From the NCBI RefSeq assembly GCF_017355985.1, contig NZ_JAFIQU010000009.1:124001-188000 (forward strand): a stretch of 64,000 nucleotides of DNA, read 5' to 3'. The stretch comes from Arenibaculum pallidiluteum (GTDB lineage Bacteria; Pseudomonadota; Alphaproteobacteria; Azospirillales; Azospirillaceae). The notes under the pieces are model-generated. The model saw only the letters and a list, made by a program, of their open reading frames with translations. It did not search any database and was not told the DNA's origin. How positions within the stretch are numbered: the stretch's first letter is position 1; each line of letters begins with the position of its first letter. This document shows, piece after piece, positions 55,582 through 64,000 of the stretch. A program made the position numbers and the translations under genes.

Positions 55582-56070
55582 ATGGCAGGCCGGGAACATC
55601 GCTACACCGTCGCCGTGACATGGACGGGGAACACGGGGTCCGGAACGGCGGGCTATAAGGCTTACGAGCGCGCGCACGAGATCGCCGTGCCCGACGCCAG
55701 CCCGACGAAGCCCGTGATCCCGGGCTCCTCCGACCCAGCCTTCCGCGGCGACCCGGCGCGCTGGAACCCGGAGGAGCTGCTGGTCGCCTCGGTATCGGCC
55801 TGCCACAAGCTCTGGTACCTGCACCTGTGCGCCGCCGCGGGGATCGTGGTCACCTCCTATGCCGACCGGGCCGAGGGTGTAATGGTCGAGACGGCGGATG
55901 GCGGCGGGCATTTCGCGCGCATCGTCCTGCGGCCCGAGATCACCATCCTGCCGGGTGGCGACGCGGCCAAGGCCGAGGCCCTGCACGCCACGGCCCATGC
56001 CAGGTGCTTCATCGCGAACTCGCTGAACTTCCCGGTGCTGACCGAGCCGACGATCCGCACGGGCGAATGA
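55582..56070 (+). CDS. OsmC family peroxide reductase-like protein
   Basis: 162 residues, OsmC/Ohr superfamily. The two redox cysteines are Cys74 in SVSACHKLWYLHLC and the Cys in HARCFIANSLNFPV. Reduces organic hydroperoxides in relatives. ATG at 55582 after GGAGGAAGAAGC. Small single gene between TauE and the acyl-CoA dehydrogenase. Confidence 0.9.
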   Translation: MAGREHRYTVAVTWTGNTGSGTAGYKAYERAHEIAVPDASPTKPVIPGSSDPAFRGDPARWNPEELLVASVSACHKLWYLHLCAAAGIVVTSYADRAEGVMVETADGGGHFARIVLRPEITILPGGDAAKAEALHATAHARCFIANSLNFPVLTEPTIRTGE

Positions 56071-56099
56071 GCCCCCAAGCAGGACAGGGTTCGGCTTAC

Positions 56100-56117
56100 T
56101 TGACCTTTACGTAAACG
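56100..56117 (+). promoter_or_regulatory. -35 box with MerR/LiuR-like palindrome
   Basis: TTGACC (56100-56105) is followed at once by TTTACGTAAA (56106-56115) and CG. Palindromes of the TTTACGTAAACG type, placed in a stretched spacer, are used by LiuR-type MerR regulators of acyl-CoA genes. Lies 55 bases before the acyl-CoA dehydrogenase ATG. Confidence 0.5.
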
Positions 56118-56172
56118 GAAATTAGCCTTTCACCAAGTATAAGGCCGCAGGCCATAAGGAGCGGAGGATCCC

Positions 56173-57969
56173 ATGACGCCCTATGCCGCCCCCATCCGGG
56201 AGATCAGCTTCGTGCTCGACCACGTGGCGGGCTTCGGCCGGGTGGCGGAGCTTCCGCCCTATGCGGCGGCGACCCCGGACCTGGTCGCCGCCGTCCTGGA
56301 CGAGGGCGGAAAGCTGGCGCGCGACGTCTTCGCGCCGCTGAACACCGTGGGCGACCGGGCTCCGCCGCGCCTCGAGAACGGGGTCGTCCGCATGCCGGAA
56401 GGCTTCGTCGAGGCCTATGGCCGCTTCGTCGAGGGCGGCTGGAACGCAGTCCAGTTCGACCCCGAATACGGCGGCCAGGGCCTGCCCTCGACCCTCGCCA
56501 TGGTGCTGCACGAGATGTGGCAGGCATCGAACCTGTCCTTCTCGCTGTGCCCCTTGCTGACCCAGGGCGCGATCGAGGCGCTGGCGGCCCATGGCAGCGA
56601 CGCGGTCAAGGCGACGTACCTGCCCCGCATGGTCTCCGGCGAGTGGACCGGCACCATGAACCTGACCGAGCCCCAGGCGGGATCGGACCTCAGCCAGGTG
56701 CGCGCCCGGGCCGAGCCCGCGGGCGACGGCACCTACAGGATCACCGGGCAGAAGATCTTCATCACCTTCGGCGAGCACGACCTGACGGAGAACATCGTCC
56801 ATCTGGTTCTCGCCCGCCTGCCGGACGCGCCCGCGGGCACCCGCGGCATCTCGCTCTTCGTGGTGCCGAAATACCTCGTCAACCCCGACGGATCGCTTGG
56901 GCCGCGCAACGATCTCCGCTGCGCCGGCCTCGAGCACAAGCTCGGCATCCATGCGAGCCCGACCTGCGTGATGGTGTACGGCGACGGGGGCGGCGCGGTG
57001 GGAACGCTGGTGGGCGAGCCCAACCGCGGCCTCGAATACATGTTCACCATGATGAACAATGCCCGGCTCGGCGTGGGGCTCCAGGGCGTGGCGATCGCCG
57101 AGCGCGCCTACCAGCAGGCCCGGGACTACGCCCGCACCCGGATCCAGAGCAAGGACGTCGCCGATCCTCGCGGCGCCGCGGTCCCGATCCTGCGCCACCC
57201 CGACGTGCGCCGCATGCTGCTGTCCATGCGCGCGCGGACCGAGGCGTGCCGGGCCCTCGCCTACTACGCCTTCGTCCATCTGGACCTCGCCAAGGCCCTG
57301 GAGGACCCGCAGGCGCGCGCCCTGGTGCAGGCGCGGGTCGACCTGCTGACGCCAGTCGTGAAGGCCTGGTGCACGGATACGGGGGTCGAGGTCGCCTCGA
57401 CCGGCGTGCAGATCCATGGCGGCGTGGGCTTCGTCGAGGAGGCGGGCGCCGCCCAGCACTACCGCGACGCCCGCATCGCGCCGATCTACGAGGGGACCAA
57501 CGGCATCCAGGCCAACGACCTGGTCTTCCGCAAGCTCGCGCGCGATGGTGGCGCGGCAGCCGGGGCGCTCATCGCCGAGATGCGCGAGACCGTGGATGCA
57601 CTGAAGGAGCGACCGGGCGACGACCTGGAGACGATCGCCCGCGCGCTGGCGGCGGGCATCGACACGCTGGAGACGGCGACCCGGCGCCTGGCCCCCATGG
57701 GCCGGACGGAGCCCGCGGCGGCGGCGGCCGGCGCCGCGCCCTACCTGCGCCTGTTCGGCATCGTGGCCGGCGGGTGGCTGCTGGCGCGCGGTGCCCTGGC
57801 CGCCCAGGACGGGCTGCGCCGTCCTGATGCCGACCATGGATTCCTGGATGCCAAGCTGGTGACGGCGCGCTTCTTTGCCGAGCAGGTCCTCGTGGAGGCG
57901 CCGGGGCTGCTGGCGCCGGTGACCGAGGGCTACCGCACCATCCTGGCCTTTCCCGAGGACGCGTTCTAG
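56173..57969 (+). CDS. Acyl-CoA dehydrogenase (DmdC-type)
   Basis: 598-residue flavoprotein of the large acyl-CoA dehydrogenase group with the extra C-terminal helical domain, as in DmdC-like 3-methylmercaptopropionyl-CoA dehydrogenases. Motifs: WTGTMNLTEPQAGSDL (FAD/substrate loop), GQKIFITFGEHDL, and the catalytic Glu440 in APIYEGTNGIQANDL. Oxidises acyl-CoA to enoyl-CoA and passes electrons to ETF. ATG at 56173 after GGAGCGGAGG. Substrate uncertain; no other dmd genes near. Confidence 0.92.
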   Translation: MTPYAAPIREISFVLDHVAGFGRVAELPPYAAATPDLVAAVLDEGGKLARDVFAPLNTVGDRAPPRLENGVVRMPEGFVEAYGRFVEGGWNAVQFDPEYGGQGLPSTLAMVLHEMWQASNLSFSLCPLLTQGAIEALAAHGSDAVKATYLPRMVSGEWTGTMNLTEPQAGSDLSQVRARAEPAGDGTYRITGQKIFITFGEHDLTENIVHLVLARLPDAPAGTRGISLFVVPKYLVNPDGSLGPRNDLRCAGLEHKLGIHASPTCVMVYGDGGGAVGTLVGEPNRGLEYMFTMMNNARLGVGLQGVAIAERAYQQARDYARTRIQSKDVADPRGAAVPILRHPDVRRMLLSMRARTEACRALAYYAFVHLDLAKALEDPQARALVQARVDLLTPVVKAWCTDTGVEVASTGVQIHGGVGFVEEAGAAQHYRDARIAPIYEGTNGIQANDLVFRKLARDGGAAAGALIAEMRETVDALKERPGDDLETIARALAAGIDTLETATRRLAPMGRTEPAAAAAGAAPYLRLFGIVAGGWLLARGALAAQDGLRRPDADHGFLDAKLVTARFFAEQVLVEAPGLLAPVTEGYRTILAFPEDAF

Positions 57970-58020
57970 GTCCCGGCCGGTCCTCCGGGCCCGGGGGAGA
58001 CCCCGGCGGAGGCGCGGCGC

Positions 58021-58218
58021 TCAGCCGTAGCCGCCGCCGGTCGCCTCGCCCTCGGCGATGTCCCGCGGGTCCGCCCCGCCTTCAGGAGGCGGGCCCGAAG
58101 GGACCTGCGCATCCGGGCCGTCCCGTCCCTCGGCAGGCGTCACCGCCTTGTCCCGGGCCGGGCCCTCGATCTTCTCGCCGCCGGTCCCGCCGGCGCTGCT
58201 GGAGCCGTCCTCGGCCAT
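58021..58218 (-). CDS. Small acidic disordered hypothetical protein
   Basis: 65 residues, rich in Gly, Glu, Asp and Pro, without hydrophobic segments. Strong ribosome site GGAGGGACATC before the ATG at 58218. The upstream gap has a stress-type promoter candidate. Similar in kind to 34354-34557. Function unknown; may be a desiccation or osmotic-stress protein. Confidence 0.55.
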   Translation of the reverse strand: MAEDGSSSAGGTGGEKIEGPARDKAVTPAEGRDGPDAQVPSGPPPEGGADPRDIAEGEATGGGYG

Positions 58219-58244
58219 GATGTCCCTCCGTTCGTCGAAAGGAC

Positions 58245-58269
58245 AACCGCGCGGCTCCGCAGCGGTTCC
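58245..58269 (-). promoter_or_regulatory. Weak EcfG-type promoter
   Basis: GGAAC (58269-58265), 16 bases, then GGTT (58248-58245) in place of CGTT. It lies 27 bases before the ATG at 58218, the same spacing as at the DUF2231 operon. Confidence 0.4.
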
Positions 58270-58270
58270 C

Positions 58271-58510
58271 CTACTTCTTCTTGCCGTTGCCCGGCGTCGT
58301 CAGGGCGCCGATCGCGGCGCCGCCGGCACCGCCCACCAGCGCGCCTGTGACCAGGCTGCCGCCGGTGACAACCCCAAGGGCGGCGCCGCCCGCGGCGCCG
58401 ATGGCGCCGCCGCTGAGAGCGCGCTGCTCCATGCGGTTGAGGTTGTCGCAGGCCGCCGTGCCGAGAAGCGCCAGCGCGAGCATACCGGCCGCGAAGATCC
58501 GGTTGGTCAT
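58271..58510 (-). CDS. Small glycine-zipper lipoprotein
   Basis: 79-residue precursor with a lipoprotein signal (LALLGTAAC, lipidated Cys about 21) followed by glycine-zipper repeats (GGAIGAAGGAALGVVTGGSLVTGALVGGAGGAAIGALT), like the Lpp-independent OmpA/SlyB-type glycine-zipper lipoproteins of the envelope. ATG at 58510. Ends 52 bases before the small acidic protein gene, same strand. Confidence 0.8.
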   Translation of the reverse strand: MTNRIFAAGMLALALLGTAACDNLNRMEQRALSGGAIGAAGGAALGVVTGGSLVTGALVGGAGGAAIGALTTPGNGKKK

Positions 58511-58700
58511 GGTCCGTTCGTTCCCTTGTCGTTGCTTTGGGCGTCGCATCGCCATCAGCGACTAGAACGCACGGACCCTGCGAATGTGTGTAGCTTTTTT
58601 GCGATAAAGCGGTACGGCTACCCCTTTCGGAGCCGCGACCAACCCCCATGCCGGCATCCCGGGCGCGCCGGCGCGGCCCGGCAGGCTGCCGGAAAGACCC

Positions 58701-59195
58701 TCAGAAATAGGCGATCAGGCGCCCGGCCGTGGCTGTGCCGGTCCAGGCCAGGAGCGAGACCGCCGCCGCGACGCGTGCAGCCGCGGGAACGCCCGCGCCC
58801 CAGCCTGCGATGCCGCGCAGGGCACCGGCATGAAGGATCGCGACGTTAACGAGCCCCAACGCGATCAGGCCGAGCTTATAGGGAAAGACCGGGTTCTCCG
58901 CGACCGCCCTGGCGTCGGCGGTGAACATCAGGAAGCCCGTCGGCAGCGCCACCGCGATGCCGCAGGCCGCCAGGGGTGGCAGCAGGCCGGCCAGCGGGGC
59001 GACTGGAACCCTGGAGCCCAGGCCGAGCAGCCGCAGATCGAAGGCGAGGATCGCCCCGATCACGACCCCCGCGGCTAGCACGTGCAGGATGTTGGCCGCG
59101 GGATAGAGCCAGAGCGACTGGCGCATCGCCTCGCCGATCCCGGACTGCTCGAGCGCGAGGAGCCAAGCGGGCGCGGCGCCTCCGTGCCCATCCAT
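58701..59195 (-). CDS. DUF6644-type membrane protein
   Basis: 164 residues, about four hydrophobic segments with several buried His (SLWLYPAANILHVLAAG; LHAGALRGI), resembling small membrane proteins of the DUF6644 kind; some resemble cytochrome b-type helices but no haem binding is shown. Its ATG overlaps the stop of the upstream gene (TGATG), so the two are translationally coupled. Confidence 0.75.
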   Translation of the reverse strand: MDGHGGAAPAWLLALEQSGIGEAMRQSLWLYPAANILHVLAAGVVIGAILAFDLRLLGLGSRVPVAPLAGLLPPLAACGIAVALPTGFLMFTADARAVAENPVFPYKLGLIALGLVNVAILHAGALRGIAGWGAGVPAAARVAAAVSLLAWTGTATAGRLIAYF

Positions 59196-59569
59196 CAGCG
59201 CAGCTCGACGGTCCGCCCGTCCACGATGATCCGCTCGGCGCGCAGCTCGGCAGGATCGGAGCGGCTGACATAGCCCTCCGCCCGGACGACCTTGCCCGGG
59301 GCCAGCGCGCCATCGGGCAGCCCACGCGTCGTCATGCGCGAGGGTGGCGCCAGCACCAGCAGCCAGGTCTGCCCCTCGGCCGGCATGCGCGCCGACGCGT
59401 GCGGGTTCTGGAAGGCCACCTCCTCCAGCGTTCCTTCCAGGACGACGAGGCGGCTGCTGTCATAGCCGCCCCAGCCATGATGCGCCCAGGCAGGCGCGGC
59501 CAGGGCCCAAAGGGGCGCGAGGACGGCGGCAGCGTAGAGGAACGGGCGCTCGGATCGGATTCTCGGCAT
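59195..59569 (-). CDS. DUF6152-type secreted protein
   Basis: 124 residues with a signal peptide (FLYAAAVLAPLWALAAPAWA) followed by HHGWGGYDSSRLVVLEGTLEEVAFQNPHA, the mark of the DUF6152 family; function unknown. ATG at 59569 after GGAAGGAGG. Coupled to the DUF6644-type membrane protein downstream; this pair recurs in proteobacteria and may form one unit. Confidence 0.8.
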   Translation of the reverse strand: MPRIRSERPFLYAAAVLAPLWALAAPAWAHHGWGGYDSSRLVVLEGTLEEVAFQNPHASARMPAEGQTWLLVLAPPSRMTTRGLPDGALAPGKVVRAEGYVSRSDPAELRAERIIVDGRTVELR

Positions 59570-59666
59570 GGGATCGGGCCTCCTTCCGGGGATCGCGACG
59601 CGTGACGGAACCGAAAGGACATGGCCCCGCCTCAAAGTGCCCGCAAGGGCAAGGCCGGCCGGAAGC

Positions 59667-60284
59667 CTATTCTGCGGCGGCCGGGACCAGCCTGCCGGCG
59701 ACCACGGGGTCTCCGTCCTTGGGAACCCGAAGCACCACCAGCTCGCCAGAGGTCGGATATATTCCGGTGACCGCGGTGATGTTGACCTGATGGCTGAGTA
59801 GGATCGCGCCGCCCTTGCCAGCGAGACTCCGCATCAGCGCGATGGTGCCGGCGCGCCGCTCGTCCTGCGTGCTGCGGCTGCCGAAGCCGGAGTCCAGCAC
59901 GGGCGCATGCTCGACGGCCCCATAGCCCAGCAGCGCGCCGGTCTCGGCGGCGCGGCACCGTGCGCTGCTGAGGACCCGGGCCTGCGCGAGTCCGAGGCTG
60001 CGCAGCCTTTCCCCGGCCTCGCGCGCCTGACGCCTTCCGTCCTCCGAGAGGTTCCGCTGGGTCGCGCAGTCGTTGGGATCGAAGCCCGGCGGGTCGCCCG
60101 TCCCGGGCGCCAGGGCATGGCGCATCAAGGCCACGTGGCCGGGCTGCCCCAGGAGGCGCACGAGCGCCGCTGGGTCGTCCGAGGCCTCGGCTGCGGATGG
60201 CTCGCCCGCAGCCCCGGCCGTCACCGCCGCCAGCGCCATCACAGCGCCGGCGAATGACCGCAAGATCCAAGCGCGCCCGGTCAT
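59667..60284 (-). CDS. Histidine phosphatase superfamily protein
   Basis: 205 residues, with a signal peptide (WILRSFAGAVMALAAVTAGA), so periplasmic. Phosphatase motif LMRHALAPG replaces the usual RHG; second His in LLSHQVNITAVTG and Arg in SSARCRAAETG. Acts on small phosphate esters in relatives. ATG at 60284 after GGAGGACGG. Single gene. Confidence 0.88.
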   Translation of the reverse strand: MTGRAWILRSFAGAVMALAAVTAGAAGEPSAAEASDDPAALVRLLGQPGHVALMRHALAPGTGDPPGFDPNDCATQRNLSEDGRRQAREAGERLRSLGLAQARVLSSARCRAAETGALLGYGAVEHAPVLDSGFGSRSTQDERRAGTIALMRSLAGKGGAILLSHQVNITAVTGIYPTSGELVVLRVPKDGDPVVAGRLVPAAAE

Positions 60285-60377
60285 GCTCCCGTCCTCCTGC
60301 GCAAGCCCGATGGCATGAAGATCGGCGGCCCCGCCACCCCGGCAATCTCACCCTGAAGGCTAGGCCGCGTCCGGGCG

Positions 60378-61775
60378 TCAGGCCCGAAGCGACGGAAAGC
60401 GCAGGGCAATGCGCAGGCCGGGATCGTTGTCGTCCATCACGAGCCGGGCGCGGTGCAGGCGGGCCACGGCGTCCACCAGGCTGAGGCCCAGGCCGTTGCC
60501 CGGGGTGCTGCGGCTGCCCTCGAGCCGGACGAAGCGCTCGAGCACGCGGGCGCGCTCGGCCCCCGGAATGCCGGGCCCGCTGTCACAGACGCCGAGCTCG
60601 GGCTCGCCGGCCTCCGACAGCCCGACCTCGACCGCGATGCGGCCGCCGGCCGGCGTGTACTTCACGGCGTTGTCGATCAGGTTCACCGCGGCCTGGGCCA
60701 GGAGCTGCTCGTGCCCTTCGATCCGGATCTCGGGCCGCAGCGCGGCGCTGATGACGATCCCCTTCTCCTCGGCCAGCGGCTCGTAGAGGTCGATGGCGCT
60801 GCGCGCGATCTCGGCCAGCGCGACCGGCGCGAAGGCCGCGTGCCGGTAGCCCGCCTCGGCCTCGGCGATGCTCAGCAGGGCCTGGAAGGTACCGAGCAGC
60901 CGGTCGGCCTCGGCCAGGGCGTCCTGCATGGCCGCCCGCGCGGATTCCAGGTCCTCGGACCCGATCAGGGCGAGCTCCAGCCGCGCGCGCAGGCGGGTCA
61001 GCGGGGTGCGCAGATCGTGGGCGATGCCGTCGCTGACATGGCGCATGCCGGTCATCAGCCGCTCGATCTGGTCCAGCATGCCATTCAGGTTTCCGGCCAG
61101 CCGCGTCAGCTCGTCGTCACCCCCCTCGGCGGGGATGCGGCGGTGCAGCTCGCCCGTCATGATCTGGCGCGTCGTGCGGTTGATCGCCTCGATCCGGTGC
61201 ATGAAGTTCCGGCTGATCACCACCGCTCCCGCGACTCCCAGGCCCAGGGTCAGGCCGAGAGCCCAGACGAGGGCATCGATGACGCGGTCCAGGAACCGGT
61301 CGCGCTCGCCCATGTCGCGGCCAACCAGCAGGCGCGCGCCGTCCGGCAGGGCGACCGCCGCCGCCCGGGCTGACTGGACCGCGGTCTCCGCCTCTGGGTT
61401 GGCCACGTCGAAGGAGACCCAGTCGTCGAGCGCCTTGGCGGCGCGGGGCCACGCCGCCAGGTTGCCGGCCAGGATGGCGCCCCGGCCATCGGCCAGCAGG
61501 TAGACGCTGCGGGTGCGCGGCGCCGCCGCGCGTTCCTGGATCACCTGGCCGAGGCCCTGAAGCCCGCGCTCGGCGTAGTGCTCGCGCAGCCCGTCCAGCT
61601 CCACCGCGATCGTCTCGTCGGCCTGGTTCTGCAGCAGGGTCGCTGTCATGCCGTAGACCACGACCAGGATCGTCGCCACCGAGACCAGGAACAGGGTCAG
61701 ATAGACCAGCGCGACGCGGAAGGTCGTCGTGCGGAACAGGCGAGCGTCAAGCACGGAGGCAGTATCCGACGCCAC
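60378..61775 (-). CDS. Sensor histidine kinase (OmpR-type partner)
   Basis: 465 residues: helix at about 19-43, periplasmic domain, helix at about 166-188, HAMP, dimerisation domain with phospho-His253 (HVSDGIAHDLRTPL), and ATPase with NLIDNAVKYTPAGG, DSGPGIP and GNGLGLSLV. The start is one of two GTGs (61775 or 61754), both inside the 3' end of the response-regulator gene. Cognate to that regulator. Signal unknown. Confidence 0.93.
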   Translation of the reverse strand: MASDTASVLDARLFRTTTFRVALVYLTLFLVSVATILVVVYGMTATLLQNQADETIAVELDGLREHYAERGLQGLGQVIQERAAAPRTRSVYLLADGRGAILAGNLAAWPRAAKALDDWVSFDVANPEAETAVQSARAAAVALPDGARLLVGRDMGERDRFLDRVIDALVWALGLTLGLGVAGAVVISRNFMHRIEAINRTTRQIMTGELHRRIPAEGGDDELTRLAGNLNGMLDQIERLMTGMRHVSDGIAHDLRTPLTRLRARLELALIGSEDLESARAAMQDALAEADRLLGTFQALLSIAEAEAGYRHAAFAPVALAEIARSAIDLYEPLAEEKGIVISAALRPEIRIEGHEQLLAQAAVNLIDNAVKYTPAGGRIAVEVGLSEAGEPELGVCDSGPGIPGAERARVLERFVRLEGSRSTPGNGLGLSLVDAVARLHRARLVMDDNDPGLRIALRFPSLRA

Positions 61776-62418
61776 GTACCGTGTGGATCACGGCCGTCGG
61801 GAAGTCGCGGTCGATCTTCTGGCGCAGCCGTGCGATGTGGACGTCGATCACGTTTGTCTGGGGGTCGAAGTGATAGTCCCAGACGTTCTCCAGCAGCATG
61901 GTGCGGGTGACCGCGCTGCCGGCATGGCGCATGAGGTATTCGAGCAGGCGGTATTCGCGGGGCAGCAGGTCGATGGGCCGTCCGGCGCGCCGGACGGTGC
62001 GGGTCAGCAGGTCCATCTCCAGCTCGCCGACCTCGAGTCGCGTCGCGACGGCGGGCGCGGTGCCGCGCCGCCCCAGCACCTCGATGCGCGCGAGCAGCTC
62101 GGCGAAGGCATAGGGCTTCGTCAGGTAGTCGTCGCCACCGGCCCGGAGCCCCTTCACCCGATCGTCCACGCTGCCGAGCGCGCTCAGGATCAGGGCCGGA
62201 GTCCCGTTTCCGGCCGCGCGCAGCGCTCCGATCAGGGACAAGCCGTCGCGCTCCGGCAGCATGCGGTCGACCACCAGCACGTCGAAGGGTTCGGCCGAGG
62301 CGCAGGCCAGCCCGTCGCGCCCATTGTCGGCATGCACGACCGTATGCCCGCTCTCGGTCAGGCCCGTGACCAGATAGGCCGCCGCCTGGGCGTCATCCTC
62401 GACGAGCAGGATCCTCAT
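61747..62418 (-). CDS. OmpR-family response regulator
   Basis: 223 residues. Receiver with phospho-acceptor Asp51 (VLVVDRMLPERDG) and Lys in YLTKPYAF, then a winged helix (DLLPREYRLLEYLMRHAGSAVTRTMLLENVWDYHFDPQTNVIDVHIARLRQKI). Overlaps the kinase gene, so it is the first cistron of the pair. Targets unknown. Confidence 0.95.
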   Translation of the reverse strand: MRILLVEDDAQAAAYLVTGLTESGHTVVHADNGRDGLACASAEPFDVLVVDRMLPERDGLSLIGALRAAGNGTPALILSALGSVDDRVKGLRAGGDDYLTKPYAFAELLARIEVLGRRGTAPAVATRLEVGELEMDLLTRTVRRAGRPIDLLPREYRLLEYLMRHAGSAVTRTMLLENVWDYHFDPQTNVIDVHIARLRQKIDRDFPTAVIHTVRGVGYCLRA

Positions 62419-62520
62419 GGCTCGCGATCAGGACACGTGATCAGGGGGCACGTGGTCAGGAACGCGCGCGTCGGGAGCCGGCAGCCTTGCGCCGGCGGTC
62501 CCGCAGCGCCGCGTCGTCCG

Positions 62521-62712
62521 TCAGGCCTTCTCGGCAGTTGCCGGCGGCGGCTCGATGGACGCGGGCTTCTCGTCCTCCTCGCGCATGCCGCGCTTGAAGG
62601 CCTTCACGCCGCGGGCCACGTCGCCCAGCGCCTGCGGCAGCCGCCCCGCACCGAAGAGCAGGACGACGACGAGCAGGACGACCAACCAGTGCATCAAGCT
62701 GAAAGAACCCAT
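62521..62712 (-). CDS. tatA: Twin-arginine translocase subunit TatA/E
   Basis: 63 residues: one N-terminal helix ([20 protein letters not shown]), the FGAGRLP hinge, amphipathic helix ([16 protein letters not shown]), and a Pro/Glu tail. Forms the Tat pore with TatC, which is not nearby, so it is probably an extra TatA or TatE copy. Tat exports folded proteins such as the xylanase and TRAP protein in this window. Confidence 0.9.
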   Translation of the reverse strand: MGSFSLMHWLVVLLVVVLLFGAGRLPQALGDVARGVKAFKRGMREEDEKPASIEPPPATAEKA

Positions 62713-62824
62713 GACCAACGCCCTTGGAAGCTGCTGTGATTCCCGGAGGATCATGGCAGGGTCCGCGCCATGGCGCCCGTGAAATCCGCGTCATGTGCAC
62801 TGCGCCGGGACAGCGCGCCGGCCG

Positions 62825-64000
62825 TCAGTCGGCCCGGGCATCCGCGGCCGGCGCGGGCTGCAGCTCCCGCTCGATCGCATCCTGCAGGGCTTCGATCCGG
62901 AACGGCTTGGGGATGATCCTGAACTCGCCGCCGACGGCGATCCCCTCGCTGTAGCCCGTGGCTAGCAGCACGCGGATCCCGGGCCGGATCCGCCGCGCCG
63001 TCCGGGCAAGCTCGACGCCGTTCATCCCGCCGGGCATCACGATGTCCGACAGCAGAAGGTCGATCCGGCCCGTGCCGGAGAGCAACGCCAGCGCTTCCTT
63101 CGGCCCCGGAGCCTGGCTGACCTCGTAGCCGAGATCGGCCAGCCCCTCCGCCAGCATGGCGGCTACGGCCGGGTCGTCCTCGACCAGCAGGATCCGTGCG
63201 CCGGATGCGACCTGCTCTGGCCTTTCGACCGCCTCGGCCGCGACGGGCTGCCCGCCCGAGCGCGGCAGCATCAGAAGAACGTCCGTTCCGTCGCCCGGCC
63301 GCGAAGCGATCCGGATCTGCCCCCCGGACTGCCGCACGAAGCCGTAGACCTGGCTGAGCCCAAGCCCGGAGCCGCGGCCGACGTCCTTGGTGGTGAAGAA
63401 AGGTTCGAAGGCGCGCGCCAGGACCTCGGGCGGCATGCCTTCGCCGCTGTCCGAGACGGAGATGCGCACGAAGTGGCCCGCGGGCTCGACTCCCGCGAAC
63501 TCCGTCCGGATCTCGGAGCCCGTGACGTTGCGAGCCCGGATCCGAAGCTCGCCGCCGCGCGGCATGGCGTCGCGCGCATTGACGGCCAGGTTGAGGATCG
63601 CGAGCTCGAACTGCGTCGCGTCGATGTCCACGGGCCAGAGCCCTTCCTCGGCATCGATCTCCAGCCTGATGTCCTCACGCAGGGCACGGGCCAGCAGGTC
63701 CGACATGCCGAGGATGCGCTTGCGCAGGTCCACGGCCTCGGGCCTGAGATCCTGCCGCCGGGCGAAGGCGAGAAGCTGCTGCGTCAGCTTCGCGCCGCGC
63801 TCCACCGTCTGCAGCCCCGTCTCGACGAGCGGCTCCAGCGCCGGCTCGGAGGATTTGCGCCGCACCAGCCGCAGGCAGCCCGACAGGGCCTGGAGCAGGT
63901 TGTTGAAGTCGTGCGCGATGCCGCCCGTCAGACGTCCCACGGCCTCGAGCTTCTGCGCTTCGCGCAGGCGGCTCTCCAGCCTTTCGCGTTCGGTTGCGTC
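62825..64000 (-). CDS. Hybrid histidine kinase, 5' part cut by window edge
   Basis: 391 residues visible: PAS-linked helix (ATERERLESRLREAQKLEAVGRL), phospho-His in GGIAHDFNNLL, HWE-like ATPase with NLAVNARDAMP, DSGEGMP and GRGSGLGLSQV, then a C-terminal receiver with Asp in LLLSDIVMPGG and Lys in RIIPKPF. The N-terminal sensor is beyond the edge. A soluble-side hybrid kinase whose own receiver may act as a phosphate sink. Confidence 0.93.
   Translation of the reverse strand, partial: DATERERLESRLREAQKLEAVGRLTGGIAHDFNNLLQALSGCLRLVRRKSSEPALEPLVETGLQTVERGAKLTQQLLAFARRQDLRPEAVDLRKRILGMSDLLARALREDIRLEIDAEEGLWPVDIDATQFELAILNLAVNARDAMPRGGELRIRARNVTGSEIRTEFAGVEPAGHFVRISVSDSGEGMPPEVLARAFEPFFTTKDVGRGSGLGLSQVYGFVRQSGGQIRIASRPGDGTDVLLMLPRSGGQPVAAEAVERPEQVASGARILLVEDDPAVAAMLAEGLADLGYEVSQAPGPKEALALLSGTGRIDLLLSDIVMPGGMNGVELARTARRIRPGIRVLLATGYSEGIAVGGEFRIIPKPFRIEALQDAIERELQPAPAADARAD

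Overview
The window is uniformly GC-rich (clearly above 65 percent by eye) with dense, mostly operonic bacterial genes. It looks like the chromosome of an aerobic, heterotrophic alphaproteobacterium, probably Rhodospirillales (Acetobacteraceae or Geminicoccaceae-like). The pointers are a DUF1491 protein, a promoter of the GGAAC-N17-CGTT type used by the alphaproteobacterial stress sigma factor EcfG, the HutF/HutG five-step histidine route, TRAP and dipeptide-type uptake systems, and a DmdC-type acyl-CoA dehydrogenase. The exact genus cannot be decided from the sequence.

Layout. 1-7058: a truncated EF-G-like GTPase, an SGNH hydrolase, a membrane acyltransferase, a stress-promoter-driven DUF2231 operon and a gamma-glutamyltransferase homologue. 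7074-11070: a palindromic repeat element, then a tight three-gene cassette: a DUF1611/DgcN-like protein with a degraded P-loop, a membrane sensor module with no output domain, and a sensor module fused to an MFS transporter. 11172-20541: less dense and partly decayed DNA with an Lrp/gate-protein pair, an alcohol dehydrogenase/LysR pair, a broken gene, a LysE exporter, and a 2.3-kb insert between an intact tRNA-Met gene and a decayed copy of its 3' half. 20686-31717: a complete histidine-utilisation locus (hutC-hutF divergent from hutI-hutH-hutG-hutU-hutD), then a BenE-type transporter and its GntR regulator. 31827-45114: RidA/TetR, an orphan TRAP binding protein, App1-like phosphatase, a nitrate/taurine-type ABC importer, ParA, TsaC, a GlcD-like dehydrogenase, a GH10 xylanase and an HD/LysR pair. 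45111-64000: cell-wall proteins, a dipeptide/nickel-type ABC operon, a cation/proton antiporter, GntR/TauE, OsmC, an acyl-CoA dehydrogenase, small envelope proteins, a two-component system, TatA and a truncated hybrid histidine kinase.

How it works together. The hut genes convert histidine to glutamate, formate and ammonia. The operator between hutF and hutI (TGTATAGACA) is almost the same as a perfect palindrome (TGTCTAGACA) in front of the ABC importer at 36078-38670, so that importer may belong to the HutC regulon. Several divergent regulator/transporter pairs have clear palindromic operators: TetR/RidA (three copies), GntR/BenE, GntR/TauE and Lrp/gate protein. The dipeptide/nickel-type ABC operon carries a Zur-like half-site in its promoter, which points to metal or metallophore uptake.

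The strongest candidates for new biology are the DgcN-like/sensor/sensor-MFS cassette, the tRNA-flanked mini-island and the predicted HutC link to an ABC importer. All function calls come from reading motifs by eye; no database search was possible.
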